Below, in pieces: positions 15,739 through 23,906 of a stretch of 32,081 nt of DNA. Position numbers and translations under genes: made by a program. Below the pieces are notes generated by a model. The model had not been told where the DNA came from and searched no databases. It saw only the letters and a list, made by a program, of their open reading frames with translations. Origin of the DNA: an uncultured Pirellula sp. (GTDB lineage: Bacteria > Planctomycetota > Planctomycetia > Pirellulales > Pirellulaceae); the NCBI GenBank assembly GCA_903820735.1, contig CAIJIZ010000674.1, positions 1-32,081 on the forward strand, in the 5' to 3' direction. Position 1 is the stretch's first letter, and each line of letters starts with the position of its first letter.

Positions 15739-18700
15739 TTACTGTTTATTCAGTGTCTCGTCAAGGTTGAGAACAACCCGTGCGGCGAGCGTCCAAGCCG
15801 CTGCATCCTGGGGCGTGAGCCCCTGAGGTAGTTCAACAAGCTTACCTGGATCACCCGTAAGTACTTCGCGTGGGTTTATCCATCCGTCGGCTAATCTCTT
15901 GCGTTGTGCATTGAGAAAACTCAGCAACGCAGCTTGCTCATCAGAACTTGCTGGTCGACAAACAGCCAGAAGAAACGCTCGATCAATCCGAGCCAAGTCC
16001 GTTTGCACACCCGAAGCTCCTTCTGGGATGTTTGCGGAAGCCTCCCGAAGGATACGCAAAGCGAAGCCTCTGGCGGCTTCAACAAAAATAGGCTCATTTA
16101 ATCCTGTCAGAGCTGCTAAAGGAGTATTGGATCGAATGCGTCGTGCACATGATGCATCCCCGTTAGGTGCGTCGAGACTGCTCAATACTGGATCTGGCAT
16201 GGAACGCTTGCGAAACATGTAGATGGCTCGACGATATCGATCGGGCCCCTCAGCTGCTTTCCAATACCCAGGATAAACATAGTTGTAATCGAGAACATTC
16301 TGCGGAACCGGTGGAATCACACTCGGACCACCGACTTGATGATGTAGCATTCCTGCAATACTCAAGGCCATGTCCCTTAAGCTCTCTGCATCGCAACGGA
16401 ACCGCGGACCGCGTGTTAGCCATCGATTCTTCGGATCGACTTCTAACATCCCCGCCGTTGCAGCCGACGTTCGCTGATACGATTTGCTCAGCACGATGCT
16501 TCGGATCAATTTCTTGATACTCCAATTCGACTCCATCAACTCAACAGCTAGCTGATCGAGCACAACTTGATACTCAGGCACCGGAGTCCGTGTTCCAAAA
16601 TCTTCCGAGGTTTCTACCAAGCCTTCTCCGAAGATCTCTTGCCATACGCGATTGACGGCAACCCGAGCAGAGAGCGGATTGCGGTTATCCACAAGCCATC
16701 GAGCAAGTCGAAGACGGGCGGGTACTACGGGAGCTTCGAGAGAAGTCTCTGGCTGATGAAAACTAGCAAGTAGCTTTGGTTCCGTAGGCGCATTGGGTTG
16801 ATCCCAGCTCCCTCGTACCAGGCTATACGTGGTGCGAGCGTTCTTTCCATCCCGCTCGGTCAAATGCAATACGCTGGTTTTGGCATTCGGAAACCGCTTC
16901 CACTGATTCTCGATTGCGCTATGAACATCCTTCGCATCTTCGCGATTAGCAAGCCAAGCTGTCATCAACGGTTGCGGGATGGATAATGCAGCTGAATTTG
17001 GCGACCCATTGTTTTCAACCATCGCAAGTACCGCATCATGATCGATCGCAGGTGCTTGAGGATTCACCCCATCGGTGATGCTGATACGACAGCACCCAAC
17101 CATGTCTCCCTGCCTCCAAACAACTTTTAACTTATGTCCATCGAGGTTCTCAAGAGGTTTCTCCAAAACCAGAACTGCTACCGAAGATTGATTGCGTCGA
17201 CCGAGTCCACGGTCGGACTTCCAAACTGTCTCGTCCTTGCCATCGATAAGGTACGTTGCAGGCCCCGATGCATTTTTCCCATCCGCAGACTTCTGATCCG
17301 GATCACTATGGTCCGCACTCGCTGTAGAGAATTTCTGCTTCTCCCACTCCGCACTACCGGGCTTCTGCACAAACAATTCAATTTCCCGAAGGTCCCACAT
17401 ACCAACCGCATTGCGCCCCGGACCTCGGAATGGTAATTCGCCATGCGTTAAGACTTCAAATTGAAGTCCGGTAATGGTTGGCAAACTCGCAGTTGCGGTT
17501 AGAAACACATCATTGCTTGAGTGTCCAATCATCAATATCGAATCATCCTTTTCCTGAACGGGATGATTCAATCCACTGACGGTCTCAAGCAATTCAGCGC
17601 GCAGAGGAATCCATTTAGGTCGCGAGGCGAGGACTTTGTCCTGCCAATCTTTCAATGCAGCTTTCCAATCAGGATGGGATGTCTGGTAATCCGAAAGCGA
17701 TTTCTCAATCGAATCGCGGATTTCGCGAATGCTCTGAAGCTGCTCCGGGGTGTAGACCCACGACTTCGACTCGTACGTGTTATTTAAGAATGCGAACATT
17801 CCATAGTATTCGTCATGGGTAATCGGATCAAATTTGTGCGTGTGACACTGAGCGCACTGCAAAGACATCCCAAGTACGGCTTTTCCAAGGCAATCCATGC
17901 GGTCGAACATTTCAACCATGCGAAACTGCTCTGGAACAATCGCTCCTTCTTCGTTGATCATGCTATTGCGCAAAAATCCCGTGGCGATGATCTGTTCCTG
18001 AGTTGCATTGGGTAATTGATCACCCGCTATTTGCTCGATCACAAACTGATCGTAAGGCATATCGCGTCGGATCGCATCAATAACCCAATCTCTCCAAGCC
18101 CATTGATCGCGTTGCAAGTCCTTCTCGTATCCATTGGTATCAGAGTATCGCGCGACGTCGAGCCAAGGCCGAGCCCACTTCTCTGCATATCGCTCGTCGG
18201 CCAACAGCCGATCGACCGTCGCTTCAACCCCCTCGACTTGGAACTGCTGGACTTGCTCGGGCGTCGGCGGAATACCGATTAGATCTAGATAAACCCGCCG
18301 AGCGAGTTCCCAAGGTTGAGCGGGGCCTGCGGAGTCCCATCCCTTTTGCGTCAATGTTGACGATATCGATGCATCGATGCTTTTGCGCCCATCGTGAGGT
18401 AGCGAAACAGGTGGCTCGAATGCCCAATGCTTCGCGTAATCGGCTCCTTGATCGATCCATCGAGAAAGTAAATCCGCCTGCTCTTTGCTTAAAGGCTTCT
18501 GAAGACTCGGTGGCGGCATAAGTACCTCCGGGTCCGTCGCAAGGATTCGATGGATTAATTCACTCTGCGCGGAGCTACCGACCACAACGGCAGGCTTGCC
18601 AGAATCCCCTCCCGAAATAGCGGCATCGCGAAGATCCAGTCGCAATCCTCCTTCACGGGTCCCCTCGTCGACTCCGTGGCACTGCGAGCAGTGCTCACTA

Positions 18701-18840
18701 AGGATCGGCTGGATCTGGGTTCGAAAGTCAATCGATTGAGCAAAGCCATCTGCGACGGTTCCTAAAACGAACACGACGCAACAAGCAAATGCTGTAGGTT
18801 GCCAATACAGTTTCTTGGTCAAACCTGAGATTGCCATCAT
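15739..18840 (-). CDS. Planctomycete PSD1 cytochrome (PSCyt1 + PSCyt2/DUF1549 + PSD1/DUF1553)
   Basis: A 1033-aa exported protein. Its start is set by GAGGA eight to nine bases before ATG 18840, not at the ORF-track 18909. The signal peptide ends near GFA-QS. PSCyt1 has a haem c motif CSQCH at 51-55. PSCyt2 (DUF1549) covers roughly 150-370, with WLDVARYSDTNGYEKD, NEEGAIVPEQFR and a second CxxCH, CAQCHTHKFDP (about 329). A variable, probably beta-rich middle follows. PSD1 (DUF1553) occupies the C-terminal 380 residues, with RLARWLVDNRNPLSARVAVNRVW, FGEGLVETSEDFGTRT and LVLSKSYQRTS-like segments. The family is nearly confined to Planctomycetes and relatives. It probably acts in periplasmic electron transfer linked to polysaccharide use, but no substrate is proven. 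The usual DUF1501 partner gene is not next to it. Confidence 0.95.
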   Translation of the reverse strand: MMAISGLTKKLYWQPTAFACCVVFVLGTVADGFAQSIDFRTQIQPILSEHCSQCHGVDEGTREGGLRLDLRDAAISGGDSGKPAVVVGSSAQSELIHRILATDPEVLMPPPSLQKPLSKEQADLLSRWIDQGADYAKHWAFEPPVSLPHDGRKSIDASISSTLTQKGWDSAGPAQPWELARRVYLDLIGIPPTPEQVQQFQVEGVEATVDRLLADERYAEKWARPWLDVARYSDTNGYEKDLQRDQWAWRDWVIDAIRRDMPYDQFVIEQIAGDQLPNATQEQIIATGFLRNSMINEEGAIVPEQFRMVEMFDRMDCLGKAVLGMSLQCAQCHTHKFDPITHDEYYGMFAFLNNTYESKSWVYTPEQLQSIREIRDSIEKSLSDYQTSHPDWKAALKDWQDKVLASRPKWIPLRAELLETVSGLNHPVQEKDDSILMIGHSSNDVFLTATASLPTITGLQFEVLTHGELPFRGPGRNAVGMWDLREIELFVQKPGSAEWEKQKFSTASADHSDPDQKSADGKNASGPATYLIDGKDETVWKSDRGLGRRNQSSVAVLVLEKPLENLDGHKLKVVWRQGDMVGCCRISITDGVNPQAPAIDHDAVLAMVENNGSPNSAALSIPQPLMTAWLANREDAKDVHSAIENQWKRFPNAKTSVLHLTERDGKNARTTYSLVRGSWDQPNAPTEPKLLASFHQPETSLEAPVVPARLRLARWLVDNRNPLSARVAVNRVWQEIFGEGLVETSEDFGTRTPVPEYQVVLDQLAVELMESNWSIKKLIRSIVLSKSYQRTSAATAGMLEVDPKNRWLTRGPRFRCDAESLRDMALSIAGMLHHQVGGPSVIPPVPQNVLDYNYVYPGYWKAAEGPDRYRRAIYMFRKRSMPDPVLSSLDAPNGDASCARRIRSNTPLAALTGLNEPIFVEAARGFALRILREASANIPEGASGVQTDLARIDRAFLLAVCRPASSDEQAALLSFLNAQRKRLADGWINPREVLTGDPGKLVELPQGLTPQDAAAWTLAARVVLNLDETLNKQ

Positions 18841-18908
18841 CAAGAGTATCCTCGCGTGCGAGTCAAAGCGGTTGGAAAGGGGAGGCGTGGTGCGCCAAGC
18901 AACATTCA

Positions 18909-20066
18909 TTATCCACGGAATTCGGTAACCGAAAAGCGAATCGCACCAGGAATTAGCGAGTTACCGAGCGGCAAAGGGGATCCAAGAATAGCATCTGCAA
19001 GCCCAGGGCCGTAGCAGTGACGATATCCAAGGTAGCTTGACGTAAGCCTCGCGTTGATTTCCAACGGATACCATGCGTCGGAAGAAGTTCTCACGAAATC
19101 GATCCCGATCCATCCATTTCCCTCACCTGGGATCGCTTGCAGCAGCTCCGTCGCGAAACGCTGAAGTCGGTCACTGGACAGATCAAGCGGGCCAACACCT
19201 CCAACGTAAGATCCGTCCCGTCCGAATTGCTGATCCATTGCACCAAGCAGACGTATCGGTCGCCCCTCAGCAGCGAGGATCGCAAGACTCGATGCTTGAC
19301 CGCAGATCCAAGGCTGAACGATGAACGCTTCACGTGTTGAATTACCCCCTTGCAACAGAGCCTCGCTAGAATCCCATCCTGCAAGTTCTGCGTTCCACGG
19401 ATGCAGGCTCTCGATGTGTGCTGCTAAATCGTCCGCATGAGGGAACCGAAGCATATCGACTCCGCCCGCGCCTAACCGCCGCTTGATCACCCATCCGTCT
19501 GTCGGAGTATCTGATGAACCGGAATGAATCTGCCCAAGTTGAAACGCTTGATACCAGTGTGTTGCTAACCAAGTCGGAATCGTCAGCAACGAACTACTTG
19601 CCCAAGCTTGGGCTGTTTCCCACTTATCCGTAGCGCAGTCGAGAAATCTCTGATCCGGAGCAATCACATTCACGCCGAAGGAACGTAAGCGATCAACTAA
19701 GCGACTCAACACTCGATCGATTTCAGGAGCGATTAGGATCACCGCATCGCAATCCTCGGACTCGGCTCGCCATCGATCGGCAATTCGATCCAGTGGTTGA
19801 ATGTCGCTCTGAAGATCGCTTCCTGTGGGCAATGGCCCGCAATTGAACAAACGGTGCGACTTTATGTCGATCTGCCGGCGTGATAACTCACCCGCGATCG
19901 TGAGCTCAATCGATGTAGTGACTCGATGACCACTTCTTGCTAAATCATTGCACAAGGCTACCAGCATCGCAGCACCTTCCTCCAGAAGGGCCATACCAGC
20001 GCAATTGGTTCCATCCAATTGAAGCAAACCGCTCGAGCAAACGAATTCAAAAATAGCAATCTTCAA
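18909..20066 (-). CDS. ATP-grasp ligase of the COG1821/MfnD type
   Basis: About 386 residues from a TTG start. MKIAIFEFVCSSGLL matches the opening of COG1821 proteins (MKIxxFEYxxGGG), followed by EEGAAMLVALCNDLARSGHRV, AVILIAPEIDRVLSRL and a DKWETAQAW stretch. The ATP-grasp metal motif PLEINARLTSSYLGYR stands near the C-terminus after GWIGIDFV. MfnD in archaea is tyramine-glutamate ligase of methanofuran synthesis. Bacterial relatives occur with the tetrahydromethanopterin C1 pathway, which many planctomycetes carry. The ORF track extends to 20174 with a Pro-rich leader translated from a 15-bp tandem repeat and no ATG; I think that part is untranslated, but the start is uncertain. It runs 68 bp ahead of the PSD1 gene on the same strand. 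Confidence 0.78.
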   Translation of the reverse strand: MKIAIFEFVCSSGLLQLDGTNCAGMALLEEGAAMLVALCNDLARSGHRVTTSIELTIAGELSRRQIDIKSHRLFNCGPLPTGSDLQSDIQPLDRIADRWRAESEDCDAVILIAPEIDRVLSRLVDRLRSFGVNVIAPDQRFLDCATDKWETAQAWASSSLLTIPTWLATHWYQAFQLGQIHSGSSDTPTDGWVIKRRLGAGGVDMLRFPHADDLAAHIESLHPWNAELAGWDSSEALLQGGNSTREAFIVQPWICGQASSLAILAAEGRPIRLLGAMDQQFGRDGSYVGGVGPLDLSSDRLQRFATELLQAIPGEGNGWIGIDFVRTSSDAWYPLEINARLTSSYLGYRHCYGPGLADAILGSPLPLGNSLIPGAIRFSVTEFRG

Positions 20067-20109
20067 TCGCGACTCATGTTTCGCAGAAGGAACAACTCGA
20101 AGCGGAATA

Positions 20110-20139
20110 GGAGGAGGCGGACGAGGAGGAAGCGGACGA
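20110..20139. repeat. 15-bp tandem repeat at the 5' end of the ATP-grasp gene
   Basis: ggaggaggcggacga is followed by ggaggaagcggacga (14 of 15), with a partial earlier copy at 20100-20109. Purines dominate one strand. If translated in the ORF-track frame it gives RPLPPRPPPPIPL; otherwise it lies in the leader or divergent promoter region facing the glycosyltransferase genes. Confidence 0.8.
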
Positions 20140-20292
20140 GAACGCAGAGTAGGGAGTTTAGGGGGATAAGGCAATCCATCTTGAACTTAGACCAAGAGAT
20201 TTGCTAGAACGAACTGGTCGACAATGTTCTCCGACGTCGGATTGGGGTGTCTACGGCATTATTGGTACTTTGATAGCATTACTTTTCACTCT

Positions 20293-21495
20293 ATGAATTC
20301 GACGCCGAAGCCGAGAATCCTGTGGATTTTGAACCATACCACCCTGATGGAGTGGGAGGTTCCAATGCTTATGGAGCTTGGGTTTGAGGTTTACGTCCCT
20401 AAGCATTTGCCGAGTGGTCCAAATAGCAGAACTGCATCGGTCACGACCAAGTACGACAGCACTCTGAGTATCCCGGCAGAGGATCTGGAATACCTGAACA
20501 CACTGAACTTCTACGAAGACCCGATTTCCAAGAAAACCGCCGAGGTTCTCAACCGTCACTTCAGCAATTGCATATGTGCGTACATTTTCCCAGGACTGTA
20601 TTACATGCTGCAGTCCTTCACCGGTCGCATTTTCATGCGAGCTTTCGGACATGCGGGAACGATCGACTACGAAACTGCCACTGACACCGTCCCTGCTTCG
20701 TCGCTTCGCGATGGATATTCGAAACCTTTGCATCGGCTTCAAAAAAAATTGCTTGGGTTCAACAACCGCCTTGTGCGTTTTGCTGGTATCCACAGCAAAA
20801 ACTCGATCATGCGTGAAATGCTGCTTGCTAAAGATCGCGTGTTTCTAGCCGCAGCCTACCGTGAAATCATCGAAAACGAGAAGCCCTTTCTCAAGAGTCG
20901 GTCGCTTTACATGCCATTGGCATTACCTGAGTCGATCACGAATCGCGCCGGGTCTTGGAAGGGTGGAGACCCTCGAGTCTTCTTCGTTTGCCCGAACATC
21001 GACCAAATCGATTACTACCGCCGCATTTATCAACGATTCGTCGAGGAACTCGGGAGCTTTCCTTACTGCATCGGCGGTCGGCAAGATCTTGGGCAACCAG
21101 CCGCTGAACCGGAAACAAAGGATCCGAACATCCTCGGTTATATAGATCGAGCCCGCTATAACGAACTGATCAATACCTGTTCGTGCATGTTTTATCACTC
21201 CCAAGAAGAACGGCACCTTCACTACCATCCCCTCGAAGCCATTGTCAGCGGAATGCCATTGGTGTTCATGTCAGGCGGGCTCTTGGAAAAGTGTGGTGGC
21301 TCAGACCAACCAGGTCTTTGCCGAACCTACGACGAAGCTCGTGAAAAAATCAACCGGCTGCAATCTGATGATCAAGCCTTCAGGCAATCGATCCAGAAGT
21401 CACAAACGAAAATTTTAGAATCGTTCGAGTCCGAATTCTGTACCGAAGAATGGAAGAAAAACTTTCTTCCGCACACTATCAGGAAGTTACCATGA
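20293..21495 (+). CDS. GT-B-fold glycosyltransferase-like protein
   Basis: 400 aa from ATG 20293 (the ORF-track start at 20224 adds an unlikely Trp/Tyr-rich leader). RILWILNHTTLMEWEVPMLM is a typical first strand-helix of GT-B enzymes. The C-terminal half carries VFFVCPNID, ILGYIDRARYNELINTCSCMF, and HYHPLEAIVSGMPLVFMSGG, which matches the EAx(4)GxP-type donor-binding segment of family GT4. The N-terminal domain is divergent. No signal peptide is seen, so it probably works in the cytoplasm on envelope or exopolysaccharide precursors. It overlaps the next glycosyltransferase by ATGA, indicating translational coupling. Donor and acceptor sugars are unknown. Confidence 0.75.
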   Translation: MNSTPKPRILWILNHTTLMEWEVPMLMELGFEVYVPKHLPSGPNSRTASVTTKYDSTLSIPAEDLEYLNTLNFYEDPISKKTAEVLNRHFSNCICAYIFPGLYYMLQSFTGRIFMRAFGHAGTIDYETATDTVPASSLRDGYSKPLHRLQKKLLGFNNRLVRFAGIHSKNSIMREMLLAKDRVFLAAAYREIIENEKPFLKSRSLYMPLALPESITNRAGSWKGGDPRVFFVCPNIDQIDYYRRIYQRFVEELGSFPYCIGGRQDLGQPAAEPETKDPNILGYIDRARYNELINTCSCMFYHSQEERHLHYHPLEAIVSGMPLVFMSGGLLEKCGGSDQPGLCRTYDEAREKINRLQSDDQAFRQSIQKSQTKILESFESEFCTEEWKKNFLPHTIRKLP

Positions 21496-22757
21496 AGATA
21501 CTCCTTTGGCATCCGACATACGTTTTGGGTGGAGGCTATCTCCTGCTGACAAAACTCATCGAAGAACTCGGCAAACATCCTGGTGTTACCCGAGTAACGG
21601 CCGCCATTCATCGCGATTACCAAGAGTTGATTACAAAAGATCGCTTTTCCTCAAAAGTCAACTTGGCTTTTGTTTACACCGGCCAACCCATCGACGATGT
21701 GATGAGTTCTGACGATATCCTCTACATGCTCTGGCCGCACGGAGTGGCTATCCCACAAGTCCGAATTCCAACGGTTTGCGTTTTCCAAGACACCATCCTG
21801 CTCGACGCTTTCGGCGCCCACACCACAGATGCTTTCCTTGGTAGTATGCAACAAGCGGTCAAAGATACCGTATCGCGATATTCAAGAGTTATCGTGACTT
21901 CGCAATACACTAAAAATCGCTTTACGGAAATTGCGGGACCGGTCGCTGCCCATAAAGTCGACGTGCTACCTCATATTGCAAGCGATCCGAACGCGAAAAT
22001 CCTACAACTGTCGACCGCCGCAACTTCATCCAATCCATCGAGCAATTTCGATCACACTCGATCAACGAACCAACCGTTCCTGCTCTACCCAGCAAACGTA
22101 TCCGAGCATAAGAACCACTTAGCACTGATGATTGCCTTGAGCAAACGCAAACGCAAGGATGTTTCGCTCACCTTGTGCGGTTACGGAAGCGAATTGGTGG
22201 GAGCAACTCAATTAACGCCAAATCCTTATCTGAATCGCCTGAACAAGACCATTTCAGACCGCGGACTCAAACAAGACTTGGACTATCGAGCTCTTGGATA
22301 TGTAGATGACGCATCATCTGAGGAACTGATGGATCAAGCTATGGGCTTGATCATGCCAACAAGGGCCGAAGGAATGGGATTGCCAATCCACGAAGCACTC
22401 GAGCGAGGGCTACCGGTTATCGCATCGGACTTGCCCGTCCTCCGGGAGCATTTCGGCAGCCGATCGGACGCAATCCTCTGGGTAGACCCCGAATGCCCGA
22501 CGGAAATCGCAGCAGCTTGGGATGAACTGTGCAATCGACACGCAGAACTCTCTCGCACCGCTGAAGCGAACCGAAGTTGCGGTGTGACTTGGAGCGATCT
22601 TGCTGACAAGACTTTCCAAATCCTGCAACAAGAAGTTCACCGCGCACCGAGAACCATCCGTATCCCCGGCTTCGGCTCCGCTGGACGAGAGCCGCGGAGT
22701 CGCTGGTTCAAAGGGGTCGAACGCTCGATCAAGAGACTCTGGCGCCGAGCCGGTTAA
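21492..22757 (+). CDS. Group 1 (GT4-like) glycosyltransferase
   Basis: 421 aa starting at ATG 21492, whose last two bases begin the TGA stop of the preceding gene; AGGAAG lies just upstream, so the longer ORF-track start at 21450 was rejected. N-terminal LLWHPTYVLGGGYLLLTKLIEEL is the glycine-rich acceptor-side loop. The C-terminal domain has LLYPANVSEHKNHLALMIAL, LTLCGYGSEL, LGYVDDASSEELMDQAMGLIMPTRAEGMGLPIHEALERGLPVIASD, with the paired Glu (EGMGLPIHEA) of GT4 donor binding, and LWVDPECPTEIAAAW. It is a retaining sugar transferase of envelope polysaccharide assembly by family. The C-terminal tail is basic (RRAG) and might touch the membrane. The specific sugar is not predictable. Confidence 0.9.
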   Translation: MKILLWHPTYVLGGGYLLLTKLIEELGKHPGVTRVTAAIHRDYQELITKDRFSSKVNLAFVYTGQPIDDVMSSDDILYMLWPHGVAIPQVRIPTVCVFQDTILLDAFGAHTTDAFLGSMQQAVKDTVSRYSRVIVTSQYTKNRFTEIAGPVAAHKVDVLPHIASDPNAKILQLSTAATSSNPSSNFDHTRSTNQPFLLYPANVSEHKNHLALMIALSKRKRKDVSLTLCGYGSELVGATQLTPNPYLNRLNKTISDRGLKQDLDYRALGYVDDASSEELMDQAMGLIMPTRAEGMGLPIHEALERGLPVIASDLPVLREHFGSRSDAILWVDPECPTEIAAAWDELCNRHAELSRTAEANRSCGVTWSDLADKTFQILQQEVHRAPRTIRIPGFGSAGREPRSRWFKGVERSIKRLWRRAG

Positions 22758-22765
22758 TTCGGCTC
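22747..22765 (+). terminator. Hairpin over the glycosyltransferase stop codon
   Basis: GAGCCG (22747-22752) pairs with CGGCTC (22760-22765) around gttaatt, which contains the TAA stop codon. No T-tract follows, so it may slow the polymerase or protect the 3' end rather than terminate on its own. It lies between convergent genes. Confidence 0.3.
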
Positions 22766-22851
22766 AGCACCTGCGCTCGCTCTTGCACTAGCAACGAAGA
22801 CCTTCGCAAAACACGGATACGTGAATCGCAAGCCTGGGATACTTGAGCACC

Positions 22852-23385
22852 CTATGCACAGCGTTCCATCGGCTCAGAGATGATCATCGCTGAACTGCTG
22901 GCAACTGGCGTCAAACCCGGTTCGCTTGAACCGCTCGCTACGATCTCCAAAAGCTCACTGACATGCAATTCGCTTTCCGAGGACAAATGCTGCGAAGAGG
23001 GTGAATTCGAAGATTCGCCGGTTTTCGTACCTGCAGCGTGCGTACCTACAGCGTGCGTACCGCCACTGAGTAACGCTTTGGCAAAATCCCGAAGCGACTG
23101 ACGAGCCATCACTCGCTCTGCGACCGTTGCTTCCCCAACACTCGCCGTTCCGGACTTGACCCCTCCGCGATCTTTCTTCGCCTTGACTCCCCCTACCCGC
23201 TTGGACTTCGTCCCTCTAGGCTCCGAATCAATCTCTACTTCAAGCAACTCCTCACGCATCACCAGCATGTCCGAAGGTGCTTCGATTCCGATCACTACCC
23301 TGCCAGGCAAAACCCTGCTGACGGTAATCGTGATGTTCTCGCCAATAACAATCTTTTCACCTGCATAACGACTTAATACTAGCAT
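22852..23385 (-). CDS. csrA: CsrA-family RNA-binding regulator with long C-terminal extension
   Basis: Residues 1-58 are CsrA: MLVLSRYAGEKIVIG, ITITVSRVLPGRVVIGIEAPSDMLVMREEL. The conserved first-strand Leu/Arg and the Arg of the last strand (RNA contact positions) are present. AAGGAGG eight bases upstream fixes ATG 23385; the ORF-track extension to 23862 is leader sequence. CsrA normally has 60-80 residues, but this protein has 177. Its tail starts with a basic segment (KSKRVGGVKAKKDRGG), includes a 5-residue repeat (GTHAV GTHAA GTKTG) and ends in a Ser/Glu-rich helix-like part. CsrA dimers bind GGA in hairpin loops and control translation, including that of flagellin in other bacteria. No fliW or flagellar gene is next to it. 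Confidence 0.9.
   Translation of the reverse strand: MLVLSRYAGEKIVIGENITITVSRVLPGRVVIGIEAPSDMLVMREELLEVEIDSEPRGTKSKRVGGVKAKKDRGGVKSGTASVGEATVAERVMARQSLRDFAKALLSGGTHAVGTHAAGTKTGESSNSPSSQHLSSESELHVSELLEIVASGSSEPGLTPVASSSAMIISEPMERCA
23026..23063. repeat. In-frame 15-bp repeat inside the csrA tail
   Basis: gcgtgcgtacctaca (23036-23050) is followed by gcgtgcgtacc and preceded by the similar cgtacctgca, about 2.5 units. Because the unit is 15 bp, the reading frame is kept and the protein shows the repeat GTHAV, GTHAA, GTKTG. Confidence 0.8.
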
Positions 23386-23393
23386 CTCTAATT

Positions 23394-23400
23394 CCTCCTT
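23394..23400 (-). promoter_or_regulatory. csrA ribosome-binding site with overlapping GGA motifs
   Basis: On the minus strand AAGGAGGA precedes ATG by eight bases. It contains two GGA triplets, the core CsrA target. In other bacteria CsrA represses its own translation through such sites; here that is inference. Confidence 0.55.
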
Positions 23401-23906
23401 GATGGCCCGCGACGTCTTTCGAACACCACAGGCTACAGTGCATGAAACGGGTTTCGAAATCCAAGAACCCAGCCGTCGTGCCGAGGTCACCCCCCGACAC
23501 ATCTTGGATGCAACAAAAGCAACTCCAGTTCCAAGAACCAGTTTTGCACGGGAATTTGCTGCCCTTTTTCTGGATTCATTCAAGTCCCCATCGTTTCCCG
23601 CAAAAGTTTTGGCTTTACGTGTCGCGATGGATCCCCTCGGAGCCGAGTGCTCACCGACGATTTGCTCCAGGGAGAGCTGGTCATTGAAAGTTTCAGCAGA
23701 ACCATTGTAAAAAAGTCCATTTGCTGAATTCTCGCTACCATCTCTCCAGGCTGGCTGTTTCCAGGCTCGGTGATAACCTTCTCGCTGAGGTTGTGTACAA
23801 TGTGCATTCTCCTTGTGACACCTTTGGTCACTGACTCCCCCCCGCAGGGGAGAAAAAGGCAATTTTTTTCGGATGACTTCGCACTCGCAGTAAAGATTAC
23901 TTCACG
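23401..23906. other. 500-bp leader region between csrA and the ThuA-like gene
   Basis: No recognisable gene. The csrA frame stays open upstream for 159 codons, but its product (Arg/Ser/Cys-rich, no motif) looks non-coding. A plus-strand 103-codon ORF (23399) and a minus-strand 83-codon ORF (23580-23831) also lack recognisable features. Two small hairpins stand near the right end: CTCCCC/GGGGAG (23835-23852) and GTGAC/GTCAC nearby. The stretch probably carries divergent promoters and a long csrA leader. Confidence 0.5.

Noticed and set aside
18841-18909. PSD1 start at 18909 overlapping the ATP-grasp stop codon
   Set aside because: ATG 18840 has GAGGA at proper spacing and begins a normal signal peptide; the longer N-terminus would bury it.
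20067-20174. Pro-rich N-terminus of the ATP-grasp protein
   Set aside because: There is no ATG, it is translated from a 15-bp tandem repeat, and the COG1821-like start MKIAIFEF begins after it; kept only as a caveat on the start.
23399-23710. Plus-strand 103-codon ORF overlapping the csrA leader
   Set aside because: It starts opposite the csrA ribosome-binding site and has no recognisable motif and no Shine-Dalgarno support.
23386-23862. ORF-track extension making CsrA a 336-residue protein
   Set aside because: AAGGAGG and ATG at 23385 give the exact CsrA N-terminus; the 159 upstream codons have no domain or coding character.
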